A stretch of 64,000 nt of DNA, taken from contig CM060731.1 of assembly GCA_030704615.1 (NCBI GenBank), forward strand, positions 17,484,001-17,548,000, given 5' to 3'. This DNA comes from Takakia lepidozioides (taxonomy: Eukaryota > Streptophyta > Takakiopsida > Takakiales > Takakiaceae). Of the stretch, positions 31,770 to 42,764 are shown piece by piece (positions within the stretch are counted from its first letter, which is position 1; each line of letters opens with the position of its first letter). The translations under genes were made by a program, and so were the position numbers. The notes under the pieces are model-generated. The model saw only the letters and a list, made by a program, of their open reading frames with translations. It did not search any database and had not been told where the DNA came from.

Positions 31770-32811
31770 TTCAATGAGCTGAATACATGCTCCACACATG
31801 CAACCTCTTCACACAAGAGATATCAGCCCTCTATCTTGGCTCCTTGGCTCCTTGATGCTCTCTAAGACAAGACTAAGCACTCCACAGCCTTTGCCAAGCT
31901 CCTGAAACCCTAAAGCTTACATTTCCAGCCACAAGACACTTATCTTGTGGTGCAAGAGCTCTTCTTCCAAGCTCTGAAACCCTAGGTGCACATTCCACGG
32001 CCTTGCCGCACCTCTTAGCTCCTGTTCCAGCCCTGCTCTTGCCATGACAAGAGCCCTCTCAATGCTGAAGCTCGAGATTGAAACCCAATCTCACCATACT
32101 CCACAAAGTGCACTGATTTGCCCCAAGCCAAATCAGCCCTTTCGCTTGGTCTTGCAATCCTTCACACAATGAAAGCTCGCATTCCCAAGTCCAATTCTCA
32201 GCTTTGCCACCAAAGCCACTATAACCTGCTCTTGACTGGTCCTCTTCCCAATCGTGCTTGCTCATGCATGTACACAATCTGAAACCATCAAGGTGCTCTG
32301 GAATTACCTGCAGCATGGTGCTTTCATCTCTGAAGCTGAAGATCGAATGCCAAGGTCTACCACCTCGTAACCCACATCGCCTCCGCTTCTTACAACCAAG
32401 AGCTCCACGGTGCTCCTTGCATAACAACTTGGTTTCTCTCATTCTCAAGCAAAAACCACAAGTGCTACAACTAACTCGTATCTGGCACTCACAGATACGA
32501 GCTCATCTTTCTCGAGTGATCAAGAAGAAGAATACAAGCACGAGCTCACAAATCTGAAGCATAAACTCATGCATATGTAACCTCATCACTCAAATACAAG
32601 TCAAGCCAAGTGCACCCCACGCCATGGGGAATCCACACTACGGCGCCATAGCTAGGCGCGGTGAGGCTCAACTCGAGAAAGATGAGCCTCCCGCACTTGC
32701 CGTGAAGATAACCACTCCAGGGCCTAAATCTGCCTTGACCCCTGGATTGACACTTGGGCCAATCCCAAATGTCAATATGTAAAAGCTAGCTATTTCCTAG
32801 CTAGTTTCACA
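31770..32811 (-). repeat. Right LTR-like arm, inverted
   Basis: The complement reads inward from 32811: TGTGAAACTAGCTAGGAAAT, then GGTTATCTTCACG (about 32716), GGCTTGACTTG (about 32607), TTTCAATCTCGAGC (about 32085), GCAGGGCTGG (about 32030), GAGCTAAGAGGTGC (about 32015) and GCATGTGTGGAGCATG (about 31795). These match blocks of the left arm with moderate divergence. The block nearest the interior occurs in a different order from the left arm, so short internal repeats exist in both. Confidence 0.6.
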
Positions 32812-32929
32812 CTAGTGGTAAAATAACTTGACAGAGTCCACTTTCATGTGCATATTAGCAGTATCATCTACAGTCTCCACAATCCTAGCAGACTCCGGCA
32901 CAAACTCCCATCAGAGTCCTGCAGAGTCC

Positions 32930-33065
32930 CCCAACGGACTCCTGCACAGTCTCCCAACAGACTCCTCCACAGTCTCCCAACTGACTCCCACACAGTCTCC
33001 CAACGGACTCATGCACAGTCTCCCAATGGACTCACGCATAGTCTCCCAACAGACTCATAGTCAGC
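32930..33065 (+). repeat. 23-bp tandem repeat
   Basis: Five to six head-to-tail units of CACAGTCTCCCAACxGACTC plus three variable bases. They lie between the retroelement and the 3' end of the C48 gene and share the CAGTC/GACTC core with the element-wide motif. Confidence 0.8.
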
Positions 33066-33525
33066 AGACTGCGCACGCAAGTAAGCCAGTCTGCTGATCA
33101 GTCTGCTGCCCAGTTCGCTGTCCACTCCGAACTTCTGCTCACCACACTCCCACCTCATCCCTGCAACTCTCCCAGCAGGCTGCTAGACAAACTAAGTCTC
33201 AAGCAAACTCATCCACAACATCAGACTCAAAATGGACAGGCTCCCAGTGGACTACCTCCCTAATGACTCATGCCAATCCAGCGTCCCAGTGGACTCATGG
33301 ACATGGTGCCTACCAGACTAGGTACCAAACCCACCAGTCCCATCCTCGGCAGCATACTGCTCGCACATTCAAGCTCAACAGACTCAGGTGCACAGTGAAT
33401 GAAAAAATTGAGACCATTGTGTCCATTGAGTTTAGTGACAACATTACAAAACATGCCAGTACCCACAATACACAAAAGTGCTCATCAATCACCACTGGAA
33501 TAGTAAGCGAAAAGACTTGCATTTT

Positions 33526-34680
33526 TTATTTTGGTACACAGACTTCACAGGACAAGTACATCATACTCATGAGAGCAGTATCTCTAGATTGTCCAACCCC
33601 CGCACGATATACTGGGAACACTACATTCGATGCCCAAGTGCAAACTTGAAAGTAAGCCAGTCCTTCGTGAAAAGGTGTTCCTCTCTCTGGCTTTGCAGTC
33701 TTGAAGACATTTCCTCTGACTTTTGCCCACTCATAAAACACTTGAATGAATGACATGACGTAAAAGCCACATTCCCAGCTGAATGGTTGTTGGGGCACAT
33801 CAGGCGCGTGGAACTGAAATGCTTGGACAATCTCGTGCCACTCTGGTGAGTCCATCGAATACCCTAAGTACTCAGCATGAAGCTTCCGAATCCACCCTAG
33901 AACAAAGGGACAACTATGCATGTCCCTGATAGAGTTCAGGTGAGTGTAACAGCCCTTGCGGAGGTTGATGATACAAAAACTCCAGTGCCCCCTGCAATGG
34001 TATCAAACAACATGGCGTCATTGCACAGTCATGATGGGCAGACTAACAGACTGACACTCAGCAGACCGAGCACTTAGCAGACTCAGCACTCAGCTGACTC
34101 AGCAAACTAAATCTTCAAACCCAATCCACTGGACAGATACAGAGGTCAACTTAATTGCTCAAAATCAAGAGGACACTGCGGAACCAAACTCTGACTCAGG
34201 AACTCAGTCTCAGCAGACTCGGCAGAGTTCTTACTCGTCCCCAACTGGCACCAAAATGAAATCGCACTCTTTTAAGTCCTTGCCTAGTCGTTCAGTGCTA
34301 AGGCAACCTTTGAAGACCTCCAGAAGGCTTTCATGTTGCCCCGCCCCCAATGACTTCAACACCGTCCACGTTGACGTTGGAAGAACAGCAATAGCCTTGG
34401 TGACCACAGCCTCAACCGACTTCTCATAGAATCGACACCACAGCTCCAGGAGTCTATCTGTGCACTCCGACTCAACTTTCCCAAGCGCCTTTATGTCATC
34501 TGGTGACAGTCCGCATTCAAACCATGGTCCCCCTTCAAAAAACATCAGCATGGAATTACCCGCCTTGACGTGCAGAGCATGTGCTTTGCCAAACCAAGAA
34601 CCCATCCTGTATAGAGCAAACCATCCTTCGGGAAGCCTCATGTACTGAATAGATTGACGACAACATGATACCAAACACTC
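33526..34680 (-). pseudogene. C48 protease domain exons
   Basis: Splicing GA|GTAAGA (34229) to ATTGCAG|GGGG (about 33999) gives VPVGDEGHWSFCIINLRKG. This places the catalytic His, then YTHLNSIRDM, and 70 residues on PQQPFSWECGFYVMSF with the oxyanion Gln and nucleophile Cys. The usual catalytic Asp (LDS) appears as Asn (LNS), so catalysis may be lost or the Asp may lie elsewhere. The upstream exon (34231-34680) supplies the N-terminal fold. The family cleaves SUMO/NEDD8-type conjugates, but transposon copies may bind DNA or chromatin instead. The intron 33999-34229 is made of CAGACT/CAGCAGACTC words. Confidence 0.75.
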
Positions 34681-35499
34681 TACAGGCTGAAAAGTTCATC
34701 AGTAGACTGAACACTCACTTCCGCACGAGACTGACAGTACTGGCAGACTAAGCACAACAGACGGGTTTGCAGAGCAGACTGTGCAGAACATGGCAGACCA
34801 AGCAGACTGACAAGACTGACCATAACAGCCAATGATGACAACCAGCAGCAGACTAACCACAATAGACCGCAAAGCACTTAACGACAAAGACAGACGAGGA
34901 GACTGAGTATAGTACTCACCTGTGCTGCTCCAGGAAACGACCCACATCTTTGTCCATGTCCAAGGCCAGCTTGCGGTTCTTGTTCATAAAGACACCAGAC
35001 TTTTTCTTCGCAGGTCTCTTAGTACTGATCGGACCCTCCTCAACCTCCTCAGCATGGTCCACGATAGTCCGCTTCTTGGCTTTGCCCCTCCCCTGGGAAG
35101 CAGGGACAACTGTAGGCGGGCTGGATAGAGCAGACAAACGCAGTGTTGCCGCCCTACTTTGCAACAGAAGCTGGTCAGCAAGTTTATTTACACTTGCTGG
35201 ACCTGTCTTTGCAGCTTCGTGGGTCGCATGCATAGAACTGACCCGCGCACATCGGGGGGCGTGCTCACCACCACACCTTTCTTGGTTGTTGATCCCACGT
35301 TTGTAGCATGGGCGGAAGATGTCATGTCCTTAGAAATAGACAGTCTGCTGACGGAGGGACGAACATCCTGTGAGGATACCGAGCAAAATGGCAAATTAGC
35401 CCAATTTCACAATGTGCTAAAACACAAACAACAGTGCTGAAAGAGGGCAGGGCACAACCTGCCCAAGAGGTGAGGGAGCAGACTCCATGTAATCCAGCA

Positions 35500-36381
35500 C
35501 TACACCAGACTGTGTCTGCGCTGCATGTGGTTCTTTGTCAGTGTGCTTGCCAGCATGTTCAGTCTGTTGCTCAATGTGGGCAGTCTGCTTGGCCGCTGGT
35601 TCTTCGTCAGTCCTTCAGTCTGTGAACAATGCAGTGTGCTGGCCACTGTGCGTTCAGTCTCTTCCTCAATGTGGGCAGTATGCTCGGTGACAGGTTGGTT
35701 GTCAGTCCTTCTCTCTGTGAAGTGTAAAGTGTGTTGGTCAGGCCACGGTTGAATCTGTTCTTCACTGAGCTGTGCAGTCTGCCGCTCCGAGTCATCCTGG
35801 TCAGTCCTTCCCTCTGTGATCTGTGCAGTCTGCTGGTTAGTCTGCGGTTCAGTCTGCTCATCAATGAAGAGAGTCTGCTGGCCCGCCGAAGGTTGCTCAG
35901 CAGTCCTTCCATGTGTCGACTGTTCAGTGTGTTGGTCAGTCTGGTGGATAGCCGGCTGGGTGTTCTGATCTTGTAGGCCGAGAAGCAATCTATCAATTTC
36001 TCCACGGACTTGAGAAACATCAATAACATGTAGGGAAGACCCACCGGCAATTGCATCCTCAGACTCTTCTGTAAGATCTATGATACGGTTTTGCGTTCCC
36101 AGATTGAGTTCGGTCATCGCGAAAGACTCATGATCTATGGCTTTCGCCACTGAGCGCACGAAAATGGGACTGAGCTGGAAGGTCATAGAAGGCAGGCCAC
36201 GGGGAGCTGGATAAGAATGCTTTACCGGTGACCTGATGACGTCGTCAGTGAATGTGCCTGGGGAAAAAGTGGACTCGTTCAAAACACTCATACTGGCAGA
36301 TCCAAAAACATATTGTTGGGAACTCTGCAGAAATTCGTCCACAGGGTCCCGGTGAGGCCAGTGCATCCGAGTCTGTTGCAC
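35500..36381 (-). pseudogene. Gln/Thr-rich exon derived from the element-wide repeat
   Basis: The frame begins with non-repetitive sequence (DPVDEFLQSSQQYVFGSASM, DLTEESEDAIAGG). After residue 130 it becomes a long series of QTDQHTEQS, EQTEPQTNQQTAQ and ERQTAQLSEEQ units. These are the CAGTCTGCTG motif read as protein on the minus strand. The motif therefore spread into coding sequence while keeping the frame open. Confidence 0.6.
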
Positions 36382-36983
36382 AATCCAGGGAACAGATGGC
36401 TGTTAGTCTCCTGGACAGTCTGTTCGGCCATCTGCTGAGTGGGTTCGCCAGTGTGCTACAATCTGTCTGGGTTTGCCGGTCTGCTGCACAGTCTGCTAAG
36501 GGGCAGTCTGCTGGCCATGTTTGCTGGTCTGTTGCACAGTCGGCTGAGGGGCAGTCTGTTGGCCGGTTTGTTCGCCGGTCTGCTGCAAAGTCTGCAAAGT
36601 TCGCTGCCCGCTCAGTAGTGTTTGCACATACTGAGTATGTGTGTGCGGGGCAGTCTACTGGGAGTAGTCCGGCCTATTATCCGGGACGGTCTGGTGCCCA
36701 TGCTCGGTCTCCAGCACTTGGGGGCAGTCTGCCTACATGTGTTGTGGGGAATATGTTGTTGGACATTCTCGTGGCCAGTCTGCTGGACAGTCTCCTGAAC
36801 TCCTTGTAAAGCCATGACAACGTCCCTTGCACCTCTGGCAAAAGAGTTGAAAGCAACCTGCAAGTGCTTGTCTCCTAGATCAACTCACCTTGCAATACAT
36901 GTTTCTGCAAATGTGAACTTCTAAAAAAGTTGGCAAAAAAAATGGAGCTGAAACACGAAAGATGCCCAGAACATTTTACCTTC

Positions 36984-38270
36984 CAAGAGATTTCCAACGA
37001 GGCCAATGTCCTTGATTTTCCAGCACAAGCATGCTCCATTGAGATGAGCAATGGCGCCGATGCGGTCTTCAGTGGGGGTCCCACACCACATGACTTTGAA
37101 GACATTGGGATTCTGCAAAACAATGTCGAATACTGCTCGCTCCATCACTAATGCAAACCACTGCAATGCGTCATCCACCACAAACTTTTGTGAATGGTCT
37201 GTTCCATAGAGCAAGTCCAAACTATGCAGATCCTTCATCACCTTGCTGTACGAGCAGAAATTGCCAAATTGCATCCATCTGTGCTGTAGGAAGGAAGCTG
37301 CTATGCACTCAAAGTCCTCCTTAGTCAATCCGATCAAATGCTTTCTTCGCACCCCAAAGGTTGGATGTGCCATAGGCATATGTCTGAGGTCTTCAGGCCG
37401 TGGGTCATCCATGAGAATCAGCTGCACAAGTAGAGGCAGCGCATTTTGGACGGTTGTGGCTTCAATGGCAACAGCAAAGGCGGCTTCCAGAACATGGTTG
37501 GTTTCCTCAATATAAAACTCCATGGAATAATGAAAGGGTAAAAATGACCACTGGCGGTCCGCAACAATCCGGTGGAGCTCATTATGCCAATCCAAATGGG
37601 GATTAATTTCTCCCACCCTAAGCCGGGGAAGTGTGAGGTCTTCAGCTCCGGGTCAAATTACTGGTGATGGCGATCGCCAAACTGCAAAAAGAGTCGTGCT
37701 ATGTGGGAGAAAGGCAGTTTGCTGGTCCGCAATCTGTTGGATGATAGGTCTTCCCATGGGCATAGGCTGCATGATGGGCTCCTGGAGAGGAGTCTGTAGG
37801 ATGACAGGCTGCTCGTTGGGAGTTTGCTCCGTTGGAGTCTGCTGGATGACGACTTGCTGAATGGGAGTCTGCTGGATGGCATACTCGGCTGTCCCAGACT
37901 CATCCCCCCCCCCCGATGCGTGTTGAATATGTAATGCCGCTATAGCAGCAGATGACCCAGGATACTTCAACAATATGTACTCCCGCATGTGGTCCACTTC
38001 CGCATGCACCGCAGTCGCTTGTAAAGGAGCATCATTGCTTGGTATCCGCCAAGCCTGAATGGGCCCTACGAATAGAAACACGTTCATCCTGGTATACGGC
38101 AGAGAACTTATGTCGCGGCCCTTTGCCTTGAGGGCAGGGGGTTGGGACGTAGGAGGGGCTGCCCCTGTGGTGGGGGCAGTGGCAGCGATAGGTACGGGGG
38201 GCTGAAGCACCCTTGAGTGCCCAAGGCACTCAAGGAGGCGGAGGTGCTCACTAGGTGGAGCCCCGCACAC
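36984..38270 (-). pseudogene. Large middle exon of the C48 gene
   Basis: One frame with a single TGA near 37653. The N-terminal part is Ala/Pro-rich, then TRMNVFLFVGPIQAWRI, then QQTP-type repeats (AIQQTPIQQVVIQQTPTEQT). The C-terminal part (36984-37616) is a well-structured, non-repetitive domain (HNELHRIVADRQWSFLPFHY, GLTKEDFECIAASFLQHRW, QWFALVMERAVFDIVLQNPN) that I do not recognise. A C9 tract at 37906-37914 is a frame-shift-prone site. Confidence 0.5.
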
Positions 38271-38279
38271 CGGGTTGCG

Positions 38280-38890
38280 GTGGGGGGTGGCTCCACAAGG
38301 GGTGGTGGTAGCTTAACGGGACTTAGTGGGGGTGGCATAGGATTCACCATGGGGCAGAGACCTAGTGGTGGGAGTCGTGGGGAGTCTAGGGACTCATCAC
38401 GGTCCAATGGGGCCGTGGTGGGTGGGCCAAGACTCACCGCGACTCATCACCGGGAATCGAGGGTCTTCATGGTAGTTCGCCATAAAATGGCATGGTTGTT
38501 TGTGAAACCCCCGCGGACAGTCACAGAAGTATATATAGGGAGTAGTAACCCCGAGAACGGTGCAAGCCCGTTTGTGACCAAAAACTAGTGAGTAAGCGAG
38601 CGAGCCGGAAAGCGACCAAGGAGTGAGGAGCTATTCCGGACTGCCATCTACCAAAGGGAATTTTCACTAGGCCCAAATTGGTGGAGGGTCTGTTGGGGGA
38701 GTAAAGGGGGACCGTTATGTCCCGGTGAGCAGCCGAAGCTTCGAGTTGGCCTGGCAGCCAGGTTGGGAGTTAGGCGCGCGCATCAAAGCGAGTAACTATG
38801 ACTTGAAGGGGAGCTTACCGAAGTGAGATGCGCGACAACTTAGACGTCGGGAACATGGACGTGGACTCTATATTCACCTCATGCAGCGGA
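38280..38890. other. Intron-like, GC-rich block with a TATA-like word
   Basis: Between two exon blocks. Contains GTATATATAGGG near 38530 and a GAGTAAGCGAGCGAG-type stretch, which could be an LTR remnant inserted in the intron. No paired end was found and no coding content is convincing. Confidence 0.3.
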
Positions 38891-39163
38891 CTGGACTCAC
38901 AAACCAGGAGACTCACAGACGTAATGTACGTACATATGGTGGAGCCAACTAGTAGACTGTACCAGTGGACTGACAAACGGACTCAGTAAGTAATGCAGCG
39001 ATATAAAACAAACAGACTGACGAGCGGACTGAGCCAGCGGACTGAGGAGAGAACGCAACGGACTGACCAGATTGAACAGGCAACGTGACCCCCATGATGG
39101 ACTCAAATAGCACAGTAAGCAGCACAGAGAACAGACTGGGCGGTCAAACTGACCATTACCTCC

Positions 39164-40173
39164 TCTACTTCTTCATCGTCATCTTCATCTTCAAAGCTGT
39201 TCAACCAATTCTGTTCCGCCTGTCGGATGAATGTGCGTAGCAGACCTGACTGGGCAACTCTGTAGAAATAACGGAAGAAGTCTGGATCCCCAATTGGTGG
39301 GCACTCTGGTGGGAAAAGCCCAAAGTCAACGAGGCGCAATGTGCCAGGGCAGACTGGCCCTTCAGTGGTCTATTGAGTATTTTGTTCTGACCCTAAACCT
39401 CTGGCATGGGTTGCGATATTTGTGTGAGTCTGCTGCCCAATCTGGTCAGGCAAGTCAATGTCCACTGGACTTGTCACCCCTTCCAGGCCTTCGAAGTCAT
39501 CATTCCGGATAATGATTTGCCCAACCTGAGCAGATTCACTTTCAGTATCAGTACTGATGGTGTGGGTCTGCTGCCCAGGATAGGGTTGAGTCTGCTGCGT
39601 GGATTTTGCCCTTATCTCGCGAGCAGACCGTGCAGCCTTCTCCTTTTTTTGCCTCTCCTTTTTTTGGGCCCCATCACTCAGTTTACGTTTTCTGGCAGCG
39701 TCCGGCGTTCCCTGCACTTGCACATCCTCCATTGACGGGCCGCCAGAACGGATGCCATACCGTGCGCGCACTTCCTCTAATTCCAAAGTGCGGGGGTCAA
39801 GTACTCATCCGCGCATGCGCATTGTGGCCTCTTTGACAATCGACATTTCTTTCAGTATCGGCCAAGGCTTGAAATCTAGTGGAGTCATTGCAACAGTCTC
39901 CTTGCAACTCGTGTCAACACAATGCCGATTTAGTTGGATTTTGTCCTTGATAACCTCTTCACAGAAGGGACAAAAGAGCTTGTCCTTATGCCAATTCGAG
40001 TTTTTGGGCTTCCAGGCGTGGAGGTCTACAAATGTTTCCACTATCTTATGATCAAACTCCTCTAGTGAGTACCAATACCTTCGCTCCTTTTTCACTCTGG
40101 TTTGGTGCACAAAATCCACCCAGTCCGCTCCACCTTTTTCACAAGCATCCTCCATCGCTGCAGAATCAAACAA
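39164..40173 (-). pseudogene. First recognised exon of the C48 gene
   Basis: Frame with stops at about 39807 (TGA) and 39370 (TAG) but no frame change. It opens with MEDACEKGGADWVDFVHQ, then a C2HC/C2H2-like CPFCEEVI...LNRHC...TSC, a Lys-rich coil (KERQKKEKAARSAREIRAKS), and LVDFGLFPPECPP with an acidic end (FEDEDDDEEVEEV) just before the donor. The zinc finger and basic stretch suggest DNA or chromatin binding. Start choice: first Met after an upstream region of tandem repeats; an earlier non-coding or coding exon is possible. Confidence 0.55.
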
Positions 40174-40859
40174 GGGTGCAAGGACAATGAGCGACAGACA
40201 GAGGTCCTACTAAAATGTTAGACTCACCCTAAGCAAGAAGAGGACACAAAATGGAATGGAAACACTGTAGCAAGTCAGAAGCTCACCGAGCCAATGAACT
40301 TCGAGTTGTTACGAAGGCGACCGTGTTTGCAACGCTTCTCGGCTCACCGCAACTCTCCACACTTGGGGATGAACGGCCCTCTTTTGTTACGGTGATGAAA
40401 AGGCAAAGAGGAAAATGAAACAGTGCAAAGAAACAGGCACGAAGTGAATGGAGTCCATAGGGAACATGAGAAGAAAGTAAAAGTTGAAAGGGGAAAGTGG
40501 GCATGGCACTGCCGACGTGGCGCGATTTCACAAGCGCCAATTATCCGCTGTCATCGCATTGAATACGTCCACCGAACGAAGGCATTGTACTAAATACATC
40601 CACGGTCCTCACACGTGCAGCAAACTCATTGCCCATCGGGCCGAGAGTCCACCGGACCGCCAGTCCAGCGGACTGACTGCACAGCAGACCGACGGTCCAG
40701 CGGGTCGACTGTGTAACGACAAAAGCATTGGAGGCAAAGACCGGACTAACGACGTGGCGCGAGATCACTGGCGCCTGGTTGCCGCAGTACTGGCATTTAC
40801 TCGGTCGAGAAGACTACCACGTGTTCAGAAGGACGGTCCACCACACCCACACCAAAAAG

Positions 40860-42000
40860 ACTGACTAAACAGAGGACTGATAAAGTAACTCCCAACAGAC
40901 ACATCGCAAGAGACGAAATCCCAGCAGACTGGTAGATAAGCGACATATGGAATGCAGTGGTGGGTCGGCAGACCCACTGTGAGCAGACTCGTGGCAGGAC
41001 TGAGCGACAAATTGACGGGCAGACAGACTGACATGATCCATACAACACGATTGTGGAGCAGACGGACAGTTCAGCGGGCGGACTGACGACAAAAGAGACC
41101 AAGAGGAGAACAAGAAAGTCGACCAGACTAGCAAACACACTGGCGGCACAACGGACTGATACTGTGACAGTCCAAACAGACTGCTATCCATGAAAAAAAA
41201 CTTTGCTTCAACAGACCGACAGGAGAAGAAGGCAGAATACTGGAAGGACATTCAACTGAGGGGACTGAGGGGAAACAAAAAAGTGGAAGAGACCCACTTC
41301 CAATAGACTTCCGGCACAACAGACAGAGAAAATGAGGAGTCCCACAGACTGATTTCACAACAGACAGACTTCCAGCAGACTGTAAGTTCAATAGACTAAC
41401 GATAAAACTGATTGAGGCGAAGCGGCTTCATATTGGAGGCACTTCCCTGCCAGCGGACACACTGCGAAGAGACTGTCGGCAGAACATACTGACAAAGTAC
41501 CAGACAAACAGACTGATATCCATCGGGGAATGATTATCGAGCACACCTCCGGTTCAACAGACTGGTTTGCAAAGAAGCGGGTAGAACGAAGACAAAAGAG
41601 AGTAAGGGGAGAACAGGAAAGTCGAACACACCCATTGCGAACAGACTTGCGGCACAACAGACTGATGCACGCATAGTCCAACAGACTGATATCCATAGAG
41701 AAGAATTGTCCAGGAGACGGACGTTTCGCCAGACTGGCGGGAGAACAAGCCAAAAGACTGACCGGAGGGAAAATAAAAAGTCGAACAGACTTACTGCAAC
41801 AGACTTCCGACACAACAGACTGACAAATTCACAAGTGCGCCAGACTGTTATCCCAACAAACGGACTTCCAGCAGACCGCTTCCAAACTGACTGTTATGCA
41901 CGCGATAAGGGGAATATCCGGAGCACTGACGGGCCAGCGGACCCATTGCAAACAGACTCGCGGCACAACGGACCTCAAACATCCACGCGCATTTGCGGAT
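40860..42000. repeat. Tandem array with period about 160 bp inside the right end of the MULE
   Basis: The landmark GACTGxTATCCAT-like word recurs near 41027, 41178, 41348, 41513, 41682 and 41840. The landmark GGCACAACxGACTG recurs near 41138, 41305, 41650 and 41808. Each unit has AACAGACTG words and a GAxAGTCGAxCAGAC segment. Divergence is moderate. The long Cys/Ser-rich open frames on the minus strand here are this array read through. Confidence 0.75.
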
Positions 42001-42764
42001 GCAATTGTCTCAGTCTGGTCCGTCTCCTGGCAACTGCGACAATATACTGATTCTGCACCTACTCCCGCATAGAGACGGACGTGGCTACGACATCTACATT
42101 CAGCAGGTGTGTGTGGATGTTTGAGGACCTTAGGACCGGATGGTGGTCCGTGACGACTCGTATTGTTTTTTTGTGCTGCCATCCCTTATATAATACCATG
42201 TGGATCCATCACAAAGCTGGGTTTCTTAGATTCTCCACCCTTTTCCACAACTTATGCACAACGGATGCAAGCCGCTATACTTGGTCACATAAACAGTCCC
42301 ATCGTCTGATACAAAATCTGCAATACACGCCCCCATGTGCATACGCTTCCGCCATTTTCGCGCCCATGTTACCCATGGGTTCCTTTAACGAAGTAATCTT
42401 GTGAAGGCTCTCATGAGGGATGCAGTACGAAGGGGTTAAACGTATCATGACGGATCACAAACAGAGGACGTTATCGAGGACAGATGTCCGCATTTTCCAT
42501 ATTTTTGACATAGAACCACACCATAAAATGAAGGTTCCCAAAAACACAACAAGAAGGTAAAAATAGTGGAAGCATTGCACGATGGTGGCTGTAGTGCCGA
42601 GACAGTCCTCTCATGTTCAAGCACACGCTTCCTCATCATCATGAACATCGCCCGCAAAAGAGGAACAGTCGCGTGCATGGAAACGCCTACCGCAACATCG
42701 GACAACAAAAGGCCATCAAAAGAGAGAGGCCGGGATTTGGTGGCAAGATCATTGCCATTTTCCA
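42001..42764. other. Region between array and right TIR, possible promoter of the C48 gene
   Basis: No motif-bearing gene. An open frame (42445-42765, minus) has no recognisable domain and runs into the TIR. By position, the leftward gene's promoter and first leader exon should lie here. Confidence 0.35.

Larger units (their letters stand above)
24944..32811 (+). mobile_element. Ty3-type retroelement encoding a cytosine-5 DNA methyltransferase
   Basis: A 7.9-kb insertion inside the MULE. In plus-strand order it carries gag with CCHC knuckle, retropepsin, a DNMT3-like C5 methyltransferase, reverse transcriptase and RNase H. No integrase follows RNase H. The flanking arms (24944 to about 25860 and about 31770 to 32811) are related to each other but in inverted orientation. 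Both begin TGTGA and contain matching blocks such as GGTTATCT, GGCTTGACTT, GCAGGGCTGG and TAAGAGGTGC in the same order from the outside in. No target duplication is evident. Either the element natively has inverted ends, or its 3' half (integrase and 3' LTR) was replaced by an inverted partial copy. Most frames carry a few stops but almost no frame changes from 28.0 to 31.3 kb. Confidence 0.8.
33526..40173 (-). pseudogene. MULE second gene: multi-exon C48 (Ulp1-like) protease
   Basis: Minus strand, converging on the transposase. I see six exon blocks: 40173-39164, 38270-36984, 36381-35500, 35233-34921, about 34680-34231 and about 33999-33526. Several end at canonical donors, for example GAG|GTAATG near 39164, GAAG|GTAAAA near 36984, ACAG|GTGAGT near 34920 and GA|GTAAGA near 34229. 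The N-terminal exon has a CPFCEEVIKDKIQLNRHC zinc-finger-like motif. The middle is Gln/Thr-rich, and the C-terminus is a C48 cysteine protease. Isolated in-frame stops (TGA near 39807 and 37653, TAG near 39370) break it. Two blocks remain single-frame through the stops, so decay is by point mutation. Some angiosperm MULEs also carry C48 domains; their job is unknown or anti-silencing. Confidence 0.7.

Noticed and set aside
24944-32811. Identification as a DIRS element
   Set aside because: Inverted ends and a methyltransferase fit loosely, but the pol sequence is Ty3/gypsy with a retropepsin, the methyltransferase is C5-type, and no tyrosine recombinase is visible.
38217-38588. Gly/Ser-rich plus-strand frame as a gene
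   Set aside because: Low complexity, GC-rich, lies within intron-like sequence and opposite an exon of the C48 gene; no domain.
40797-42182. Long Cys/Ser-rich minus-strand open frames
   Set aside because: They overlap in several frames and repeat with the 160-base array; they are the array read through, not a protein family.
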